Source: Taeniopygia guttata (Eukaryota; Chordata; Aves; Passeriformes; Estrildidae). From it: 64,000 nt of DNA. Below the pieces are notes generated by a model that was not told the DNA's origin, searched no databases, and worked only from the letters and a program-made list of their open reading frames with translations. Of the stretch, positions 14,689 through 28,400 are shown in pieces. Every line of letters begins with the position of its first letter. Position 1 is the first letter of the stretch. The stretch spans positions 60,699,001-60,763,000 of the forward strand of contig NC_133026.1 in assembly GCF_048771995.1 (NCBI RefSeq). Reading direction: 5' to 3'. The position numbers and the translations under genes were made by a program.

Positions 14689-15704
14689 GGCTCTCATCTC
14701 TGCTTCAGTGTCCCCATGCTCTGCTGTTTCATTGCTTTAGCTAATGTTGGGAAAGTGCTGACAGGGATTTCAAAGGGAAGTTTCTGGTCTAAGCACATTG
14801 TTGAATCCAGGCCCTTGGTAGTTATTTTGTTGCACAAGAGAAAGGAGGGAAAACAGTGAATAAAAAACCCACTGCAAGCACTTTCCCAGGGCACGGGCAC
14901 AATCACCCCAAGGGCTGAAGCCTGGTCAGTCCTGCGCCCTGCCACCCCACCCACCACCCCGCCACCCCTACTGCACCCTGCCAGCCTGGCACCCAGCTCC
15001 AGCGTGGGGACACTCCCCAGCGATGGTTACTGGGTTACTTTGCAGAGCATGGTCTGAGGAGAAGACGAAAACTACCGCTGGCAAAAATAATTCCAGCTGG
15101 GATTTTTCAGCCTGTTTTGGGAAGACACAGTACATGTAAAGACCAAAAGAAAAAAAATCATCTTTCTTATCTTACTGCCCAAGAAAGCACCTTTGAAGAA
15201 CCAGAACAAACAAAATTTACCCAAAAGGGGAATAAAGGAGGATCCAAATAAAGATGATAACTACTGACATTCTACTTAAGGCCAAGTTTTTAGATCTGAA
15301 CATGGAATTTAAATATACGATACATAATCCTGGAAGAAGTGAATTTCAACCACTGTTACCCATGATTTTTTCCTGTTTGGTTCAGTCATTTAAAGGAACA
15401 ACTTTCCCCCTGAACTCTAATCATTTTTGAATGAATTATTAAACAGCCTGACTTTACAAGCAGATTTCCTTTTATATACAACAGCGCACAAATAAAAGAG
15501 GAAGCTGATTAAACAGGGAACATGACAGTATTCACTTGACAGCATACTTTGTAAAAAAACAAATTGGGCATGTGTGGTGCATGTGTGCACAACTGCTGGC
15601 AAGGAGGGGTGGTTTCTTTTTCCAGTCTTCCTTCTCATTTAGAATAACTGTGTACTGTTCTGGCCTTTTGAATTTTAACATTATGATCCAGCTAATTATG
15701 ATAA

Positions 15705-15734
15705 TCTTTAAAGAGGGCAGTGCCTCTTTAAAGA
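15705..15734. other. Perfect 12-bp hairpin
   Basis: TCTTTAAAGAGG and its exact reverse complement are separated by the 6-nt loop GCAGTG. Each arm contains CTTTAAAG, itself a palindrome. It lies in the BCL2 intron within AT-rich DNA. Confidence 0.9.
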
Positions 15735-16892
15735 GATAAAATATTTTAGCTTGCAATTATATTTATTTCTATAGTTTTATTGTGAAGTAATGGAGCTTAA
15801 GTTGCATTCCTAAGTGGCTTGCATTTTATCTAAAAAAATAATAGTAACTACAGAATATATAACTAATTCCTTCTCTTTGCAAACAGATTCTATATATTAT
15901 ATCCATAATAAAAGCCCAGAGGAGCTGCCAGCTCTCCTTTGAAAACTCGTGGCAAATAGGAAGTCTATGTTCTTCATAGACTTCATGAAACAACTTCATG
16001 TACTTACTCTTGACTGATAAAAGGCTCTTTTTTAAGTAAATTATAAGCATGCAGTACCTTGAAGGGACTAAAATGGAGTAAAATATCTACATATGCCTAA
16101 TTCTTGTGTGAAAGCAACCACTTTTATAACAGCAAGGAAGTAGCATAAATGGCAAGAGTATTCCCCTACTCCACATGTTAAAGGAAAGCTGCTCTTAGGG
16201 TGGGTGGGCACAAGGGACCAACCATGGTTCCATGTCTGCTTACGCTTATTGATGACCAAGGATCCACAACCATCCACCCTCCTGTACTCTTCATTTGGCA
16301 TGTCTTACCTGCGTTACCTTTGCAACAAAGACTTTGTCTTCCAAGAACAATTAAATCTAAAATGAAACAGGCAGCGTTCCCTTAGCTCTGGGCTTCCTCT
16401 CTAACACATTTTATTTTCGTGTTCTTTCTGTCCATTTCTGCAGAGGGCATACACATCCAGTAACTTACATGTTTGTCTGTATTAGATACTTTTAGCTTCC
16501 CACATGACTTCCATTAAAAAGAAAAAAGTTTTAAAAAACGATTTATGAGCAGCATGAACATACCAGCCAGCCTGCTTTCAGAAAATTACAAATCTATGCA
16601 AGAACATGATGACAGGATGATTTTGAATGAAAATAACACCAGCATAATCCAAGCCTGGGAAATCATTCCTCTGAAATTATGTTCACAAAACACTAAGGCT
16701 GATTTCTTTGGGTGCAAATTAGTCTGTGAATCTCAAAATGACACGGCTACTCAGAGCAACCTCTGTACAACTCTCCTGCGCTCAGAGGACCAGCAGGAGC
16801 CTGCCCACCACCAAGTGCCAGCTGAGGCTCGCTGGGAGAAGCGCTGTGATGCTGATGCCTTGCCTTGACCCTGGGCACTGGGGTGAGCTGTG

Positions 16893-17034
16893 CCCACGGC
16901 GAGGAGGGGACCTGCTGTGAAGTGCTACAGCCGACACGGAGCAGCCGGGTCGCACACCCTGCCAGCGGCACGGAGCAGAGGACGTGGATCCTCTCCGGCG
17001 TGCGATCCTGGAACCTCGACTGACGCGGATGTCC
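16893..17034. other. Isolated CpG-rich patch in BCL2 intron
   Basis: I count 15 CpG dinucleotides in about 142 bp, far above the surrounding intron. No repeat family or exon is recognised. Possible explanations are an unmethylated regulatory element or a recent GC-rich insertion. Confidence 0.5.
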
Positions 17035-20000
17035 AAGGACTGCTTGCCAAGATACTGACTGCTGCACTGGGCCCTGGGGTCATACATCAAATGTTCACAT
17101 GCACTGACAGATGTTTATGTTGGTCATCCCGATTTAACTCCCATTACATCATTTACCAAGCTACTGATGTTATCATAAACGATAAAACAAGCCGGCAAAG
17201 GGGACTCAAATACAAAGCTGATTTCCTCATGGTATGAGGGCACTACCACTCCAGACTGAGTCTTGCTCTTAAATCAAATTGAACAACTGCACAGATTCTT
17301 TAATTCATTTGAATTCTGTATGGAAAAGTGCTCTTTTTTTCCCAGAAGACTGATTTCATTCATCATTTGACCATCACAGGATGAATGAAAGGTATTAAAA
17401 GGCAAAGGAGGGGGTCAGACTTCGAATCACAAATTATTAGTGCAAAACTAAAAAACAGTTTTGTACTTTAATTAAGGAGCTGCTCAGGCTGGGATTCATT
17501 TAAACTACCTTCAAAGTCTGCTGCATTATTTAGTACTTCCAGTCACTTCTGGTTTGTGTCTGGACTATTTTAACATACTGAAAATAACTGAAAGTTCTGA
17601 GGGAGCAAAATTAATAAGCAGAGGAAGTCCTCAATCTAGTGTGTACATAACATGCTTTCTGCCTGACACTGAAATACAGTATTATCAAATAATAAGAGGT
17701 TAAATTTAAACCCTGTGACCACCTCCCTGCTTGCTTGGTTGTCATTAAGTGTGGGGAGGGAATAGGAAACACTTCACACATCTTGTTTTCCGCTTCTAAT
17801 ATATTTTTGAGTTTTCTACTGCAGGCTTTGGTTGATGTGTAATCACTGTGGAATGGCTACTATACTCTTGCTTCACTGCATAATACTTTCCCTTCCTCCT
17901 TCTGTAGGATTCCTCATGAAAATAGGCACTTTGTGTTTTTGGCCCTAAGGACAGAACATAATGTACTGTCTCTAGGAAAAAAATTAAAAAAAGAAAAATC
18001 ATTAAAACATTTTCCACTACTTAAAAAAACTTCGACACATGAAGTACTACTGTATTTCTGTTACACACATAACCTCATAGATAGATGTGTGCATCCACAC
18101 ACACACGAATGCATTCAATTTTCAATTTAGCTATTTATAGAACTCTATAATTTTTCCTGGCTCAAGTTTTAGTAAGTCTTCCCTGATGGGGTTCAGTTCA
18201 TACGGTTTTGCAGCCCTTCATTTTGCTTCAAGTTCATATGCATGGAATGCCCCTCTTCAACCCTGCCTCTTCCTAGAACCCCATTTAATGTTTTGCTGAT
18301 TAAATTGGCCCTTTGCTTTCCTGAACTAATTGCAAAAAACAGCAGGCTCTTTCTTTCCTAAGAAGCTCTGTGTGTCTTGACAATTTATTTTGCAATCTCC
18401 TAACAGCAAAGCTCAGTTGCTTCTGTCTACAACCCCCCCTTTCTTGCTGATGAAACAGGTAAAACACACCTAGGAGGTCTTGGCAGAGGCACATAAAGGT
18501 TGTCCAGCCATGCTGCTGCTCCCTTAAGTAGGAACGATGGAGTTTTGGGGAATGTTAGAGAATCATGGAGCTTTTGTCCAAGCTGGCAGCAGGGCAGAAG
18601 TTCTGGAAGACAGGCATCTATATGATGCTTCTCTACCTGCCCCACTTTCAGTGAGATGAGCAAGAAAGAATTAAGTGTTCAGAAACCTCCAGGCAGGGAG
18701 AACCTTTTCTTCCCTGTCTTCAGTTCCCTCATACTTGAACAAACCATCCTGTCTCAGGGTAAGGATGCCCCTATCTGATTTAGGATACATGGATCTGATG
18801 GTACTCCCATCTCTTCCAATTCTCCATCCTCTTTCCAGCCTGCCAGGTGGGAAGGCAAGGCTGAACTGCACTGCAGCCCAGCAGTTGTGTGAATGCCCAC
18901 TGAGAGCTAAGTGCCCATTTATATAACTTCCAGCTAAGCTCTGTTTTCTTTTGGTAAGAAAAGCCATCCTGCCATGTCAAGGTGCAGTGCTGGAACACAC
19001 AACAGTGACAAGAGGGAACTGCCCCCTCTCCCCACTCTCCAAAGCTCAGCTTACTTGGGCTGGGGGCATACAGTCTGCATAAAAGACAGAGAGGCAGTGC
19101 TCAGAAAGTAAAAAGTCATTAAAGTGAAAACCCATGAGGCAGATAACAGCTTGCTGCCAGACTTCTCAAAATTTAAGTGTTGATTGTTCAGAATTTATGT
19201 CTAGATTTTTCTTAAGAATGCAATTTCCTGGCACATGGTACAAGTCACTCTAGACCTGCATGTCAGCACAGCAGGCATCCTGTTGCAAAGGTTATTATGG
19301 AACTATTGAATGTTTTCATGCCAAATTTGTCCAAATTAAGCCGAGGGGAATGGAAATACTTTCCCTGGATAGGTGGTGGTTGCATTAGGTGGGTTTGTTT
19401 ATAATGAGAATAAAAGTTACAGCTAAATATAAAAGCAGATATATCATAATATTGTCTGAGAACTTGAATAACATGTCATTCAGCCTGTGTGCTGTGGAAA
19501 GAACACGAAGGTCAAGTCTAAAATAAGATCAGTAACTGTTTGACAATAGAAACATGTAGGAGGTAGAGCAGGAGAATTTTCCACATTTTTTTCAAATGGC
19601 ATTTTTCTTTCAAAAAATATCCTTCTCTACCTTGCAACACATCTGATGCAAAAAACCTGTTGAAGTTCATGCAAAACATACTGCTGAATTCAGTGTGTTT
19701 TTGATCAGCCTCCTGGCAAACCTGTATTAGTAATTTGTGCCAACTGTTTACTTTTTGCATTATTGGGAAAATGAAAGAAAGCTGCTCTGTCGCATTTGTG
19801 TTTTTAAAGAGTTTCACTTTCTGCTTGAGCCCTCTCATTCTGCTTCCCTGGAAGCCAGAGACTTCAGCAAGTCTATTGCTACCCTTAAAGGTAAGCACAC
19901 CTGAGTTCCCAGCATCAGGGGGCGCAAAGAAGCCTTGCCAAGGTCAAAAAGAGAGAGAGGGTGAAAAAAAAGCCCACCCAAACCACTACTTGGAAGTATT

Positions 20001-23000
20001 TTACAAAATCTAATGCATTTTTTTTTTTATTTTGTCCATCCACCAAAATCTAGGGTGAAGAGATGATGTTAAGGTTTTGCCATTTGCCAAAGTGCAATGG
20101 AGGTGGGGATATCAGCTTCTACCCTGCAGCAGGCAAAACCATCCCTCAGTAAGTCTTGCAGGAGAAAAGGAACTTGCAATCCCAGTCTTGACAGAGACAT
20201 CCAATTCCCTCTACTTTTACTTCAGTCAGTGATGTCAGACATACTTCTTTTTTGTTCCCTACATTCACTTTCAAACACAGTTACAACCACTTCCCTGTAA
20301 AATGTGCTACAAACGGAGTCTTGCAAATGCCCTAATTCCCCTGCCAACAGTTCCAATGTCAAAATCCCATGACTTTAAAACAAAGGCAAGAGACAGAACC
20401 CAGCTCAAGGCTAAGGCCTGAAGGCAGCTGCCCTTTCTTTCCCTCTGAGCTGTGGTACACAGTCCATGTAGTTTTCAAAGCCAATGTTGAAAGATTAATT
20501 GCTAACTTGTTCCTCCATGGGAGGACTCTCAGGGTTCCTGGAAGGAAGGGCTTGGAGGAGGAAGGAAATGTGGGAGTAGATCATCCTCTCCTCAACTCCC
20601 TCAACCTGTCCATGCCCTCTGGAGACTTTGCACCAAAGCTCAGGATGGCAAGGTCCCTGTGCAGGAGAGGACTTGTCCCCTCTGAGGAAACTTCAGTGAG
20701 GCTGCAGGGAAGGTGGAGGAAGAAGCCAGCCTCACCAGGGGGTCAGAAGAAGTCTCAGGTACAGGCTGGCCAGAGCCCGCTGCACGGACAGGTCCTGCTT
20801 GGGTTTGTGTTCAACAGCCCCCTTCTGCTTGACCTCCAAACCCTGGGGCAGACATGGCCAAAATTAGTATCACACTGAGGGCTGGCACACGGTGGCTTAG
20901 ACCCTAATGATCCCATTGGAAATGCAGTATTGTTCTTCCCCTATTAACAATAATCTGCATGTTGTCTAATGGCCCTGGAGGAAAAAAAAAAAAATAAAAA
21001 GGGTGGCAGGCCTTGAGGGAATAGAAGAGGAAATGGGACTCCTGCCATTTTCTTCTGAGACCTGGCAAAGTAAGAAGGCTGACTTTCTTAAGGAGCCAGA
21101 GGTAAAACCATTCATTGCAAAATTATTTAATCTCTAACTTAATCATTCAGCCTTCATTGCTTCAAGGCAGGGTTTTGAGAAGCCAAGCTATTTAACTACT
21201 CTGAAGAGCTCCTGTCAAACCAGCCTGATGGGGACCTTGATCATAGGAAACTGATTTTAGCTGGAGTCTGGGTCTCTCCCAAGGCCCTGGTGACAGTGAT
21301 CTTTCAGGATGAGGAGTCCTCTCAGCAGAAAGGTCTGAAGTACAGAGACAAGGGACATCTGCACACAGCGCTTCCCCATCGAACTCAGAGCCTTACATAT
21401 AAAGAGCAGTCAGTAACACTGAGCTGCCACAGTTCCAGTCATTATTTCCTTTTGTTGAGAGGAATTTCTTTAGGGATCAAAGACTCCTGAAAACCAAACA
21501 AGCTGCCTGTCCATCCCTTCTAAAAGAACAGGTAGTTTATTCCAGCTGTCAGCAACTGCAAACCAAACAGCTCCTCTCCCACTGTCAGTTTTTGCTCTAG
21601 GCCAGTTATTAAAGTTAAACAGTTGCGTTTGCAAGAATGATGTATTGTGTCTGCAGGGGTGGAAGAGAAGGGAGTAGAGAGAGGAGGGTGAAAAAAAAGC
21701 AAGTAAGTTTTCTAAAACAAACCCTAGGCCAGTTTACACAGTGTGCCAGTGCTGCTTCTTCCTTCGGTCACTGGACTCCCACAGAAGTCCCAGCCTGCAG
21801 GGACTTGTGACTACCATGTCACAAGCATCCTTCCCAGTGCATTGGGGAAAATAAAGTATTAAAAAAAAAAAAGACCAGAAAAAAAACCCCAAAAAAACCC
21901 AGTTGCTTGTAAAATACACTATTGGCTTGTGAAAGAATCCACTTCAATTGGTGTGTAAAAAGGTACAAAGGTATGCCTTGGCATACCACCTGTGCCACCC
22001 AGACTGAGAGCAGAGAGGAAAGGCCTCCTTCTCATGCTCCTAGAGCACCAGGGAGGCTCCCCAGCTTGCCCCTGGGGATGAGAAACCACTTTACTGGCCA
22101 AGCTGAGCAGGACCAATTTCTAGAAAACTGCTGTGGTCCTGGGGGACACTACCACCCCTGTCCCACACAGCACAGCCAGAAGGATGTGTGTGGCATTCTG
22201 GGCTCCCCTTACAGTGAGGATGCCTGGGGAGGCTGAAAAGCATTCACAAGGAAAAGCCAGAGGCAGCCTTGCTCCAATTTTCCACCGCCGCACAGCTGTG
22301 CCCAACCACCCGCTGTAACCAGGGCTCTGCACAACACTTCACTGATCCTTTTCTGGGTCTGTCCCCACGCTCACTGCTGTGTGAGGCTGGACACCACCAG
22401 TTCTAGCACCCACACTGAAAAAAAATAGCTATTGACTCCAAACGGGCAAGAATTCTACACATTCAGTCCAGAGCCAAATACATGGATGTTCTGCTGCAGG
22501 GATTTTTTTTCAGACAGCCGTGAGCTACCACAGAAGCCTGAACAGACTCCAGGCCAGCTCATTTACTCGCAGCCTTGATTGCCACCTGACATTTCAAGAG
22601 ATTGGTTTATTTTCTCCCTTGTCAGGGCATCCTGCTGCGGCACTCCAGCCCCGTGAGGAGCAAAGCCTTTCCCTCAGCCAAGCTCCACAGCAGTGCTGCT
22701 AATTACTGCAGATCTGGAAAACAGAGAAAGGAACAGGTCAAGCTGGAATCTGGAAATAACACAGGCATTAGGATTCCTTCTCAGTTATATCTGGGACCTT
22801 GTGCATCCAGCAGCAGACAGGGGATTAGATATTTGGAGAGTGTGATTTAACGTGATGTGCCAGATCACTTCAGGAGAGGGGCTTTGGATATGTCTGACTT
22901 GAGCAAAGATTTGCAGACACTTGGAGCGCAGTGTAGAATTTGCTTCATTTATGAACAAGGGAGTCATTACTACAGTTTTTTAGTGTCTTTTCTTTTACTT

Positions 23001-24501
23001 AAGCTGTGAGTTCATTCTTGAGAATCAAACCTCAACAGGTTTTATCTATCTACAGCACTGACCACCTTATTCTGCCAATGGAAATGCCAACTCATTTACT
23101 AGAGTATTTATCTTTGATTTATTTCTAAGTCTTTTTTCTCTATTAAAAATAAGATATTAGAAATAGGATCCTCTGCTACATCTTATAACAAGTCTGAACA
23201 TGTGAAGAATATTCTTAAGAAAGGAGCTCATTCTGTTAGAGAAAAGCCTGCAATAATTATTCCATCACAAAAACAGGCTACAGGACTGTCCCACAGATTT
23301 CACTGGACTGCTGTCTGTGGTCTTATTCCATCTTTCTAGTGACTTATGCAAGTCTCTCCAAGGCACGTAACAAGGATTTTGTCTCCTAAGCCTTAGTTCA
23401 GCAAGATAGTTAAGAGTAACTTCAAGCTCATGGTTAAGCCGAAAGGTTTGATTACTACCCACTTTTTAAAAAAAAAAATTTAAAATTGCTTTTGCTGCTT
23501 GCATCTGAACATTTAATGAAGCTTGTAAATGGAAACAAAGAATACAAGTGGATAAAGATACTTCCTACAGGTGCATATGATATTCCTATACTACTCCTTC
23601 CCTGAAATGCCACAGATAGTTTTTTCATACAGTGGGAATAGAAAAGGAAAGACAAATTCCTTCTTGAAACACTTAATGAACTGTGCTGATACTTAAAGGA
23701 AAACACAAACACTATCACTTGCCATTTCTCATGGCTCACCCTTCCCCTATACAAAAACTAAACATCAACACCTGAAACCCATCTTTTTAATTTGTTTCCA
23801 TCACAAGGGTTGCTAAACACATCCAAACAGTGGAACTGAAAACGTTTAATTTCCATTTAACTCCTTTTTTCTTTTTTATCTCCTCTCCACTCAAATCTCA
23901 CCCAAGATACTTTCACAACCTGACTCACTTTGCTCTTTCCCAGGCTAGCAAGCTCCAGCAATGATAAAATGCAATGCTACAGATTTGAGCTTTATTCTAA
24001 GCTCCAAATTACTAAACTGGATATTTTGTTCAAAATTGTACCTTGTATCACTCCTTTTTTTTAAAATTATAGACCATCAGCTCAATTCATGATAGCACGA
24101 TGGGCAACAACAAATTTCCCATACCTTGTGTGCTATATAGCAAGAATACCTATTTCATATATAGGTTAACTGAAAAAGAGAGATATTAGTGATTTGCCCC
24201 ATTTCCTATCGTGCACTCAGTACTAGAGCAAGAAGAGGAAGTTAAGTTTTGACTCTCAATTACTTTCTCAAACAACTGTGTGATGGCCTCTTTCAGTCTC
24301 TGTGTGGGGTATAATGGGGCCTTTCCTTTTTCATTGTACCTGGCCCACATTCTTAAATTACTCACTGAAGTGTCCTGAAACCCACCAAGCTGCCTTTTCA
24401 ATCAACAAAGCGGAATCATTCTTTTTATGCTTCCTAAAAAAATAGCAATAAAATTATGTATGCACTGAAGGATCCAGACTATTTCTTTCAACTAATGCAA
24501 A

Positions 24502-24590
24502 ATCATAGAATCACAGAATCCTTTAGGCTGGAAAAGAACTCTAAGATCATCGAGTCAAACCACTAACCCAGCACCTGGTTCTTTTCACAG
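24502..24590 (-). mobile_element. CR1 LINE 3' end
   Basis: A short CR1 tail on the minus strand, recognised by ATCATAGAATCACAGAATC followed by a GGCTGGAAAAGAAC-type block and AAGATCATCGAGTC. It lies in the BCL2 intron. Confidence 0.85.
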
Positions 24591-25449
24591 AACTTCGATG
24601 ACAAATACAGGGAGGATTGGCTTGCAACTTTAAATGAGAAGTGGCAATGCATAACCGAACTCCCGTCAGCACACGAGCAAACTCTGTGATGTGGGTGCTC
24701 TTAGAAACACACCAAGTGCATTTACAATTATCTTAACAAAACACATGCAGGAGTAAATTTTCACTGGTTGGATGAGACCAGCAGTGCATCCATCCCAGTA
24801 TCCCCAGTCACCGACCAACACCAGCTGCTCTGGGGGAGAAGTAATGGAATTGATAATTTCGAAACAGCATTACCTGGAGAAAGCTCTACCCTCAGTACCT
24901 GGTGATCTGATTTCAGCAGCTGATGTTAAATTTACCCCAAGGTGTATGACTGCCCTTTCAAGGAATTTGACTCAAACAGAAGCATAGATGTTTTCCTTAA
25001 CTCTTATAAATAAATATCTAAACCTTTCCTGAATGCAGCTCAGTACTTTCACTCACAGCTTTCCCATGAAAACAACACCCAAAGGTTAATCATGTGTTGC
25101 AGAAAAGGCTGGTTTTCTCTATTAGCTGAAAACCTGTGGCTTTTTCATTTGATCTTATTTTTCTTGCCACGTATACAAAGTAAACACAACTACAATTGTC
25201 CAATTAAGTGCCTCTTCCTGTTCCTATTGAAGTCAATGGCAACACTTTCTAACATAAGACTTGTTTTCTTACTCATTAACTGTAAAATCCAGAAACTGGC
25301 AAGGAACTTTCCAGCAAGGGGGAATTTTGCAAAGTCTATCAATATACAGTAATTATGACAGCAAACTAACATTAAGATAAAATAACAGAAAATAAATTCC
25401 AGACTTTCAGATGCATTTGAAAAAGTTATATGGTTTATAGTCTTTTGGA

Positions 25450-25492
25450 AGCCAAAAGGAAAAAAAAAAAGGCAAAAAAAAAAAAAAAAAAG
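25450..25492 (+). repeat. A-rich low-complexity tract
   Basis: Two long A runs separated by GGC, followed by AGCCATC. It may be the remains of a retroposed poly(A) tail, but no element body is recognisable beside it. Confidence 0.8.
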
Positions 25493-28400
25493 CCATCAGA
25501 TTGTTAATGAGACTGAAAGCCAGAGTAAAATAAAAATCCCTCAAATCTGTCATCAGCATTCATGTTTGCCAAGGCCTGGATGTTATCCTGCTGGGGAAGA
25601 GAAGATTTATGGCATCACATACCTTCATCCATCCTATTATTATATATGAAATGGAAAATAAAACAGGCTGGTACTGCCCTTAGAAATAATCAGTATTTTG
25701 CTGCCACTGAGTAACTAATGTTGTTATTATTATTACTAAATCAGCAGGAGGGCAGCCACGAGGTGCTCACAAATAAATTATTTTTAAAAAACCAACAAAC
25801 CAAACAGGGCTGGGCTCCACCCTCCCAAGGGTGTGAAGGAAAATAAAACAGGGATGGAGGTGGGCAGGGCAAGGCCAGACCTGGCACACACAATTCCTGA
25901 GGGCCAGGTGACAGTGCCCAGCACCCAGTGCCTGGCACCAGCAGCAGGGATGGAAGGGGGCAGTCAGGAAGCTGGGGACTGCTGGTCCACCTTGAAGCAG
26001 AAAGGAAAAGCAGGCAAAGAACCAGAATGTCTCACCATAGCCCTGATCACCAAAAGGGATGGAAATAAAGCAGGCAAGAAGAAAAAAATCCTCTTTGCTA
26101 CCAGGATAGTCATTATTCAATCAGATCTTTCACACAGTGTTTTAGCTCCATGACTGCCCAAGCTGCTGACCTAGTTTGGGGCTACCCAGAGCTCAGGTCA
26201 GAAGCCAGTGGCCACTGCCTTACCAGAGCCCTGGGGCAGGACCGTGGTGATAAAAGGCTTTGGGCTGGTTTGGTGAGGGGGCTAAAGAGCAAGATGGGAG
26301 ACAAGGACACAGCACGACTGCTGGCATCTGGCTCCAGCAAGCAGAGAGCCACCACTTCAGTCACCCTTGCCCCAAGCCCCAGCCCAGCACCCCGTCGTGG
26401 CGATGGCAGAGCACCAGTCTGGCTTTCTGTGCGCCAGGCACAAACCACCACACGAGACCAAAACCACAGAAGAGGTTTCAGGGCGACACCTGAGCGCGAC
26501 TCCTGTTTCTGCATCCACCTCCTTGCACCATTCCAGGTCCAAACCTGCTGAAAGATGACCCTCTCTCTCATCAAGGACACCTGTGTTGAGCACGAGGGCT
26601 TGATGTTTGCTGGCGATGCAGTACAAAGTTCCCATGCTGCCTTCGGAAGCCCAGACCCTGGGATCCAGCCCCTGGGAAAATGCTTCTGCTCCACATGCAA
26701 TTTCACACATCACTGCATAGGTCTTGTGATTCTCCTGCTAGAGCCGTGCTCCGCCATCGGAGGAACACTTGTGCCTCGGCAGAAAAATTCAGCTGGATTT
26801 TCTTCATGGATTACCGATTCTGAATTTCAAGCTACATACTCAAAAAACCTAAGCTCCTTACTGTCCAGCAGAGCTAACACAGCAGCTCGGGAGATGCCTG
26901 TGTTAGTGCAGGCACAGAACAAACTTATTTCTCAATATTGAAAGTAAAGTAAAACTTTTTAATAGGATTGCTGTTTGAACTTTACAGTTCTTTGCAAGAT
27001 CAAGGCAAATTACATCATCTCCACAAGTGAGACCCCTGGTTCTAAAATTTTAAAGGTCACAGTCAATACATTTTTTTTATTTTTTTTAGAAAAAGCCCAG
27101 ACTTCTGAGAAAATATGCAGCTCACTGTTTTTGCAAGTTACAGAGAAAGCTATTATAAATGAAAGGGACTAGAGAACCACAACCATTTTCTCTTTTTGCC
27201 CCAGTTCTTCTCCTTGCTTTGGCACAGATCCTCCACAGAATGAATTTCTTTCTCTTCAGCAACAGCAAAAAGAAAAATATTTTGATAATATTTTGAGAAT
27301 TTGATAATAAACCCACAAAGCCACAAAAACTGGCAAAGGACCTAGAAGGTGCAACACTTGAAACTGCCAATTCACTTATTTAACTGAGTGGATTTCAGAT
27401 AGTTTCCTTTTACCAGTCAAACAGTGACTTGGGGTTAGCCCCACTGGGGATTGAGTCGTTACAAGGCCGCGCGTCACCGCTAAAGAAAGTCAAAGCGCCT
27501 CTGCTCCATGCTCTCCTTGGCAAAGCACGTGGCATCCCTCTCCAAGCAAGGTGAGGTCCTGTGCTGAAAGAGCAAGAGGCTTTTGCTTGGGACTTGCACA
27601 AGAAGCAGAGTGTTGTGCAGGTGGGTGCCTGGCAGAGCGGCTGAAATCCAGAGCCCAAAAGGGATGGGATTTTGGTCAGTGCCCCATGACCGAGCTCTGG
27701 AAGGGCCCTGTGCCGTGCTGATCCATGATCTCTAGATCTATCCTGGAGGCAGATCTGCCATCCCTCACCTTCATGACACAGCCATGGACCACTGCAGGGC
27801 ACAGAGATCCTCCCAGCTTCCTTTCCAAGGTGTGCCACCAAGCAAAGAAAACAAATTATTTACTAGGCACAAAATAAAAGAGGAAGCTCAGCGATTAGGA
27901 CAGTCAGCTCAGAAGAAGAGAAACCCGGGGTCTCGTTGCTCATGTAAGAAGCATTTATTGATTTGGCTGTGGACAGCCACCTAAGAAAACACATCAGACT
28001 GCAGGAATTAGACAACCTAGTTCTTCATCCTCCACCAAATGAAATCTCACCACTGCAGAATTAGAAGGAGTCCTGTTGCCAGAGGGGAAGACACCTCAGC
28101 AAAATCAGCAGCCATCTGGAAGGTGAAACCTCCAGAGATGCTGGAAATGCGATGCTTCACTGCCAGGCTGGAGAAAGTCTCACTGCCAAAGCTCAGAAGA
28201 GGCCTAAACTAAGGAGCCACCAGGAAAAGTGGGGACTTCTCCTCAGATGATTTTGCAGGAGAGGATGGCACCTAAGTGACAGCAGCTGGGCTAATGGGTG
28301 CTGGCTAGTTCAGGATATGAATGTTCTTGGGAATGGTGTCCCACACAGCCCCGAATTTTCTCCCTTCTTGCATGGCAGAATCAGCTCCTGACCAGCTTGG

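Larger units (their letters stand above)
10001..20000 (-). other. BCL2: BCL2 large intron, middle segment
   Basis: Noncoding AT-rich intron. It holds a short CR1 3' end near 10741, a weak MIR-like patch near 11050, a small tandem duplication at 14654-14688, a perfect hairpin at 15705-15734 and an isolated CpG-rich patch at about 16893-17034. The longest ORF (142 codons, minus, 10303-10731) has no recognisable domain and is within chance expectation for 64 kb read in six frames. Confidence 0.75.

Noticed and set aside
20369..20878. 169-codon plus ORF
   Set aside because: It lies in a GC-richer stretch of the BCL2 intron and shows no domain, splice logic or promoter.
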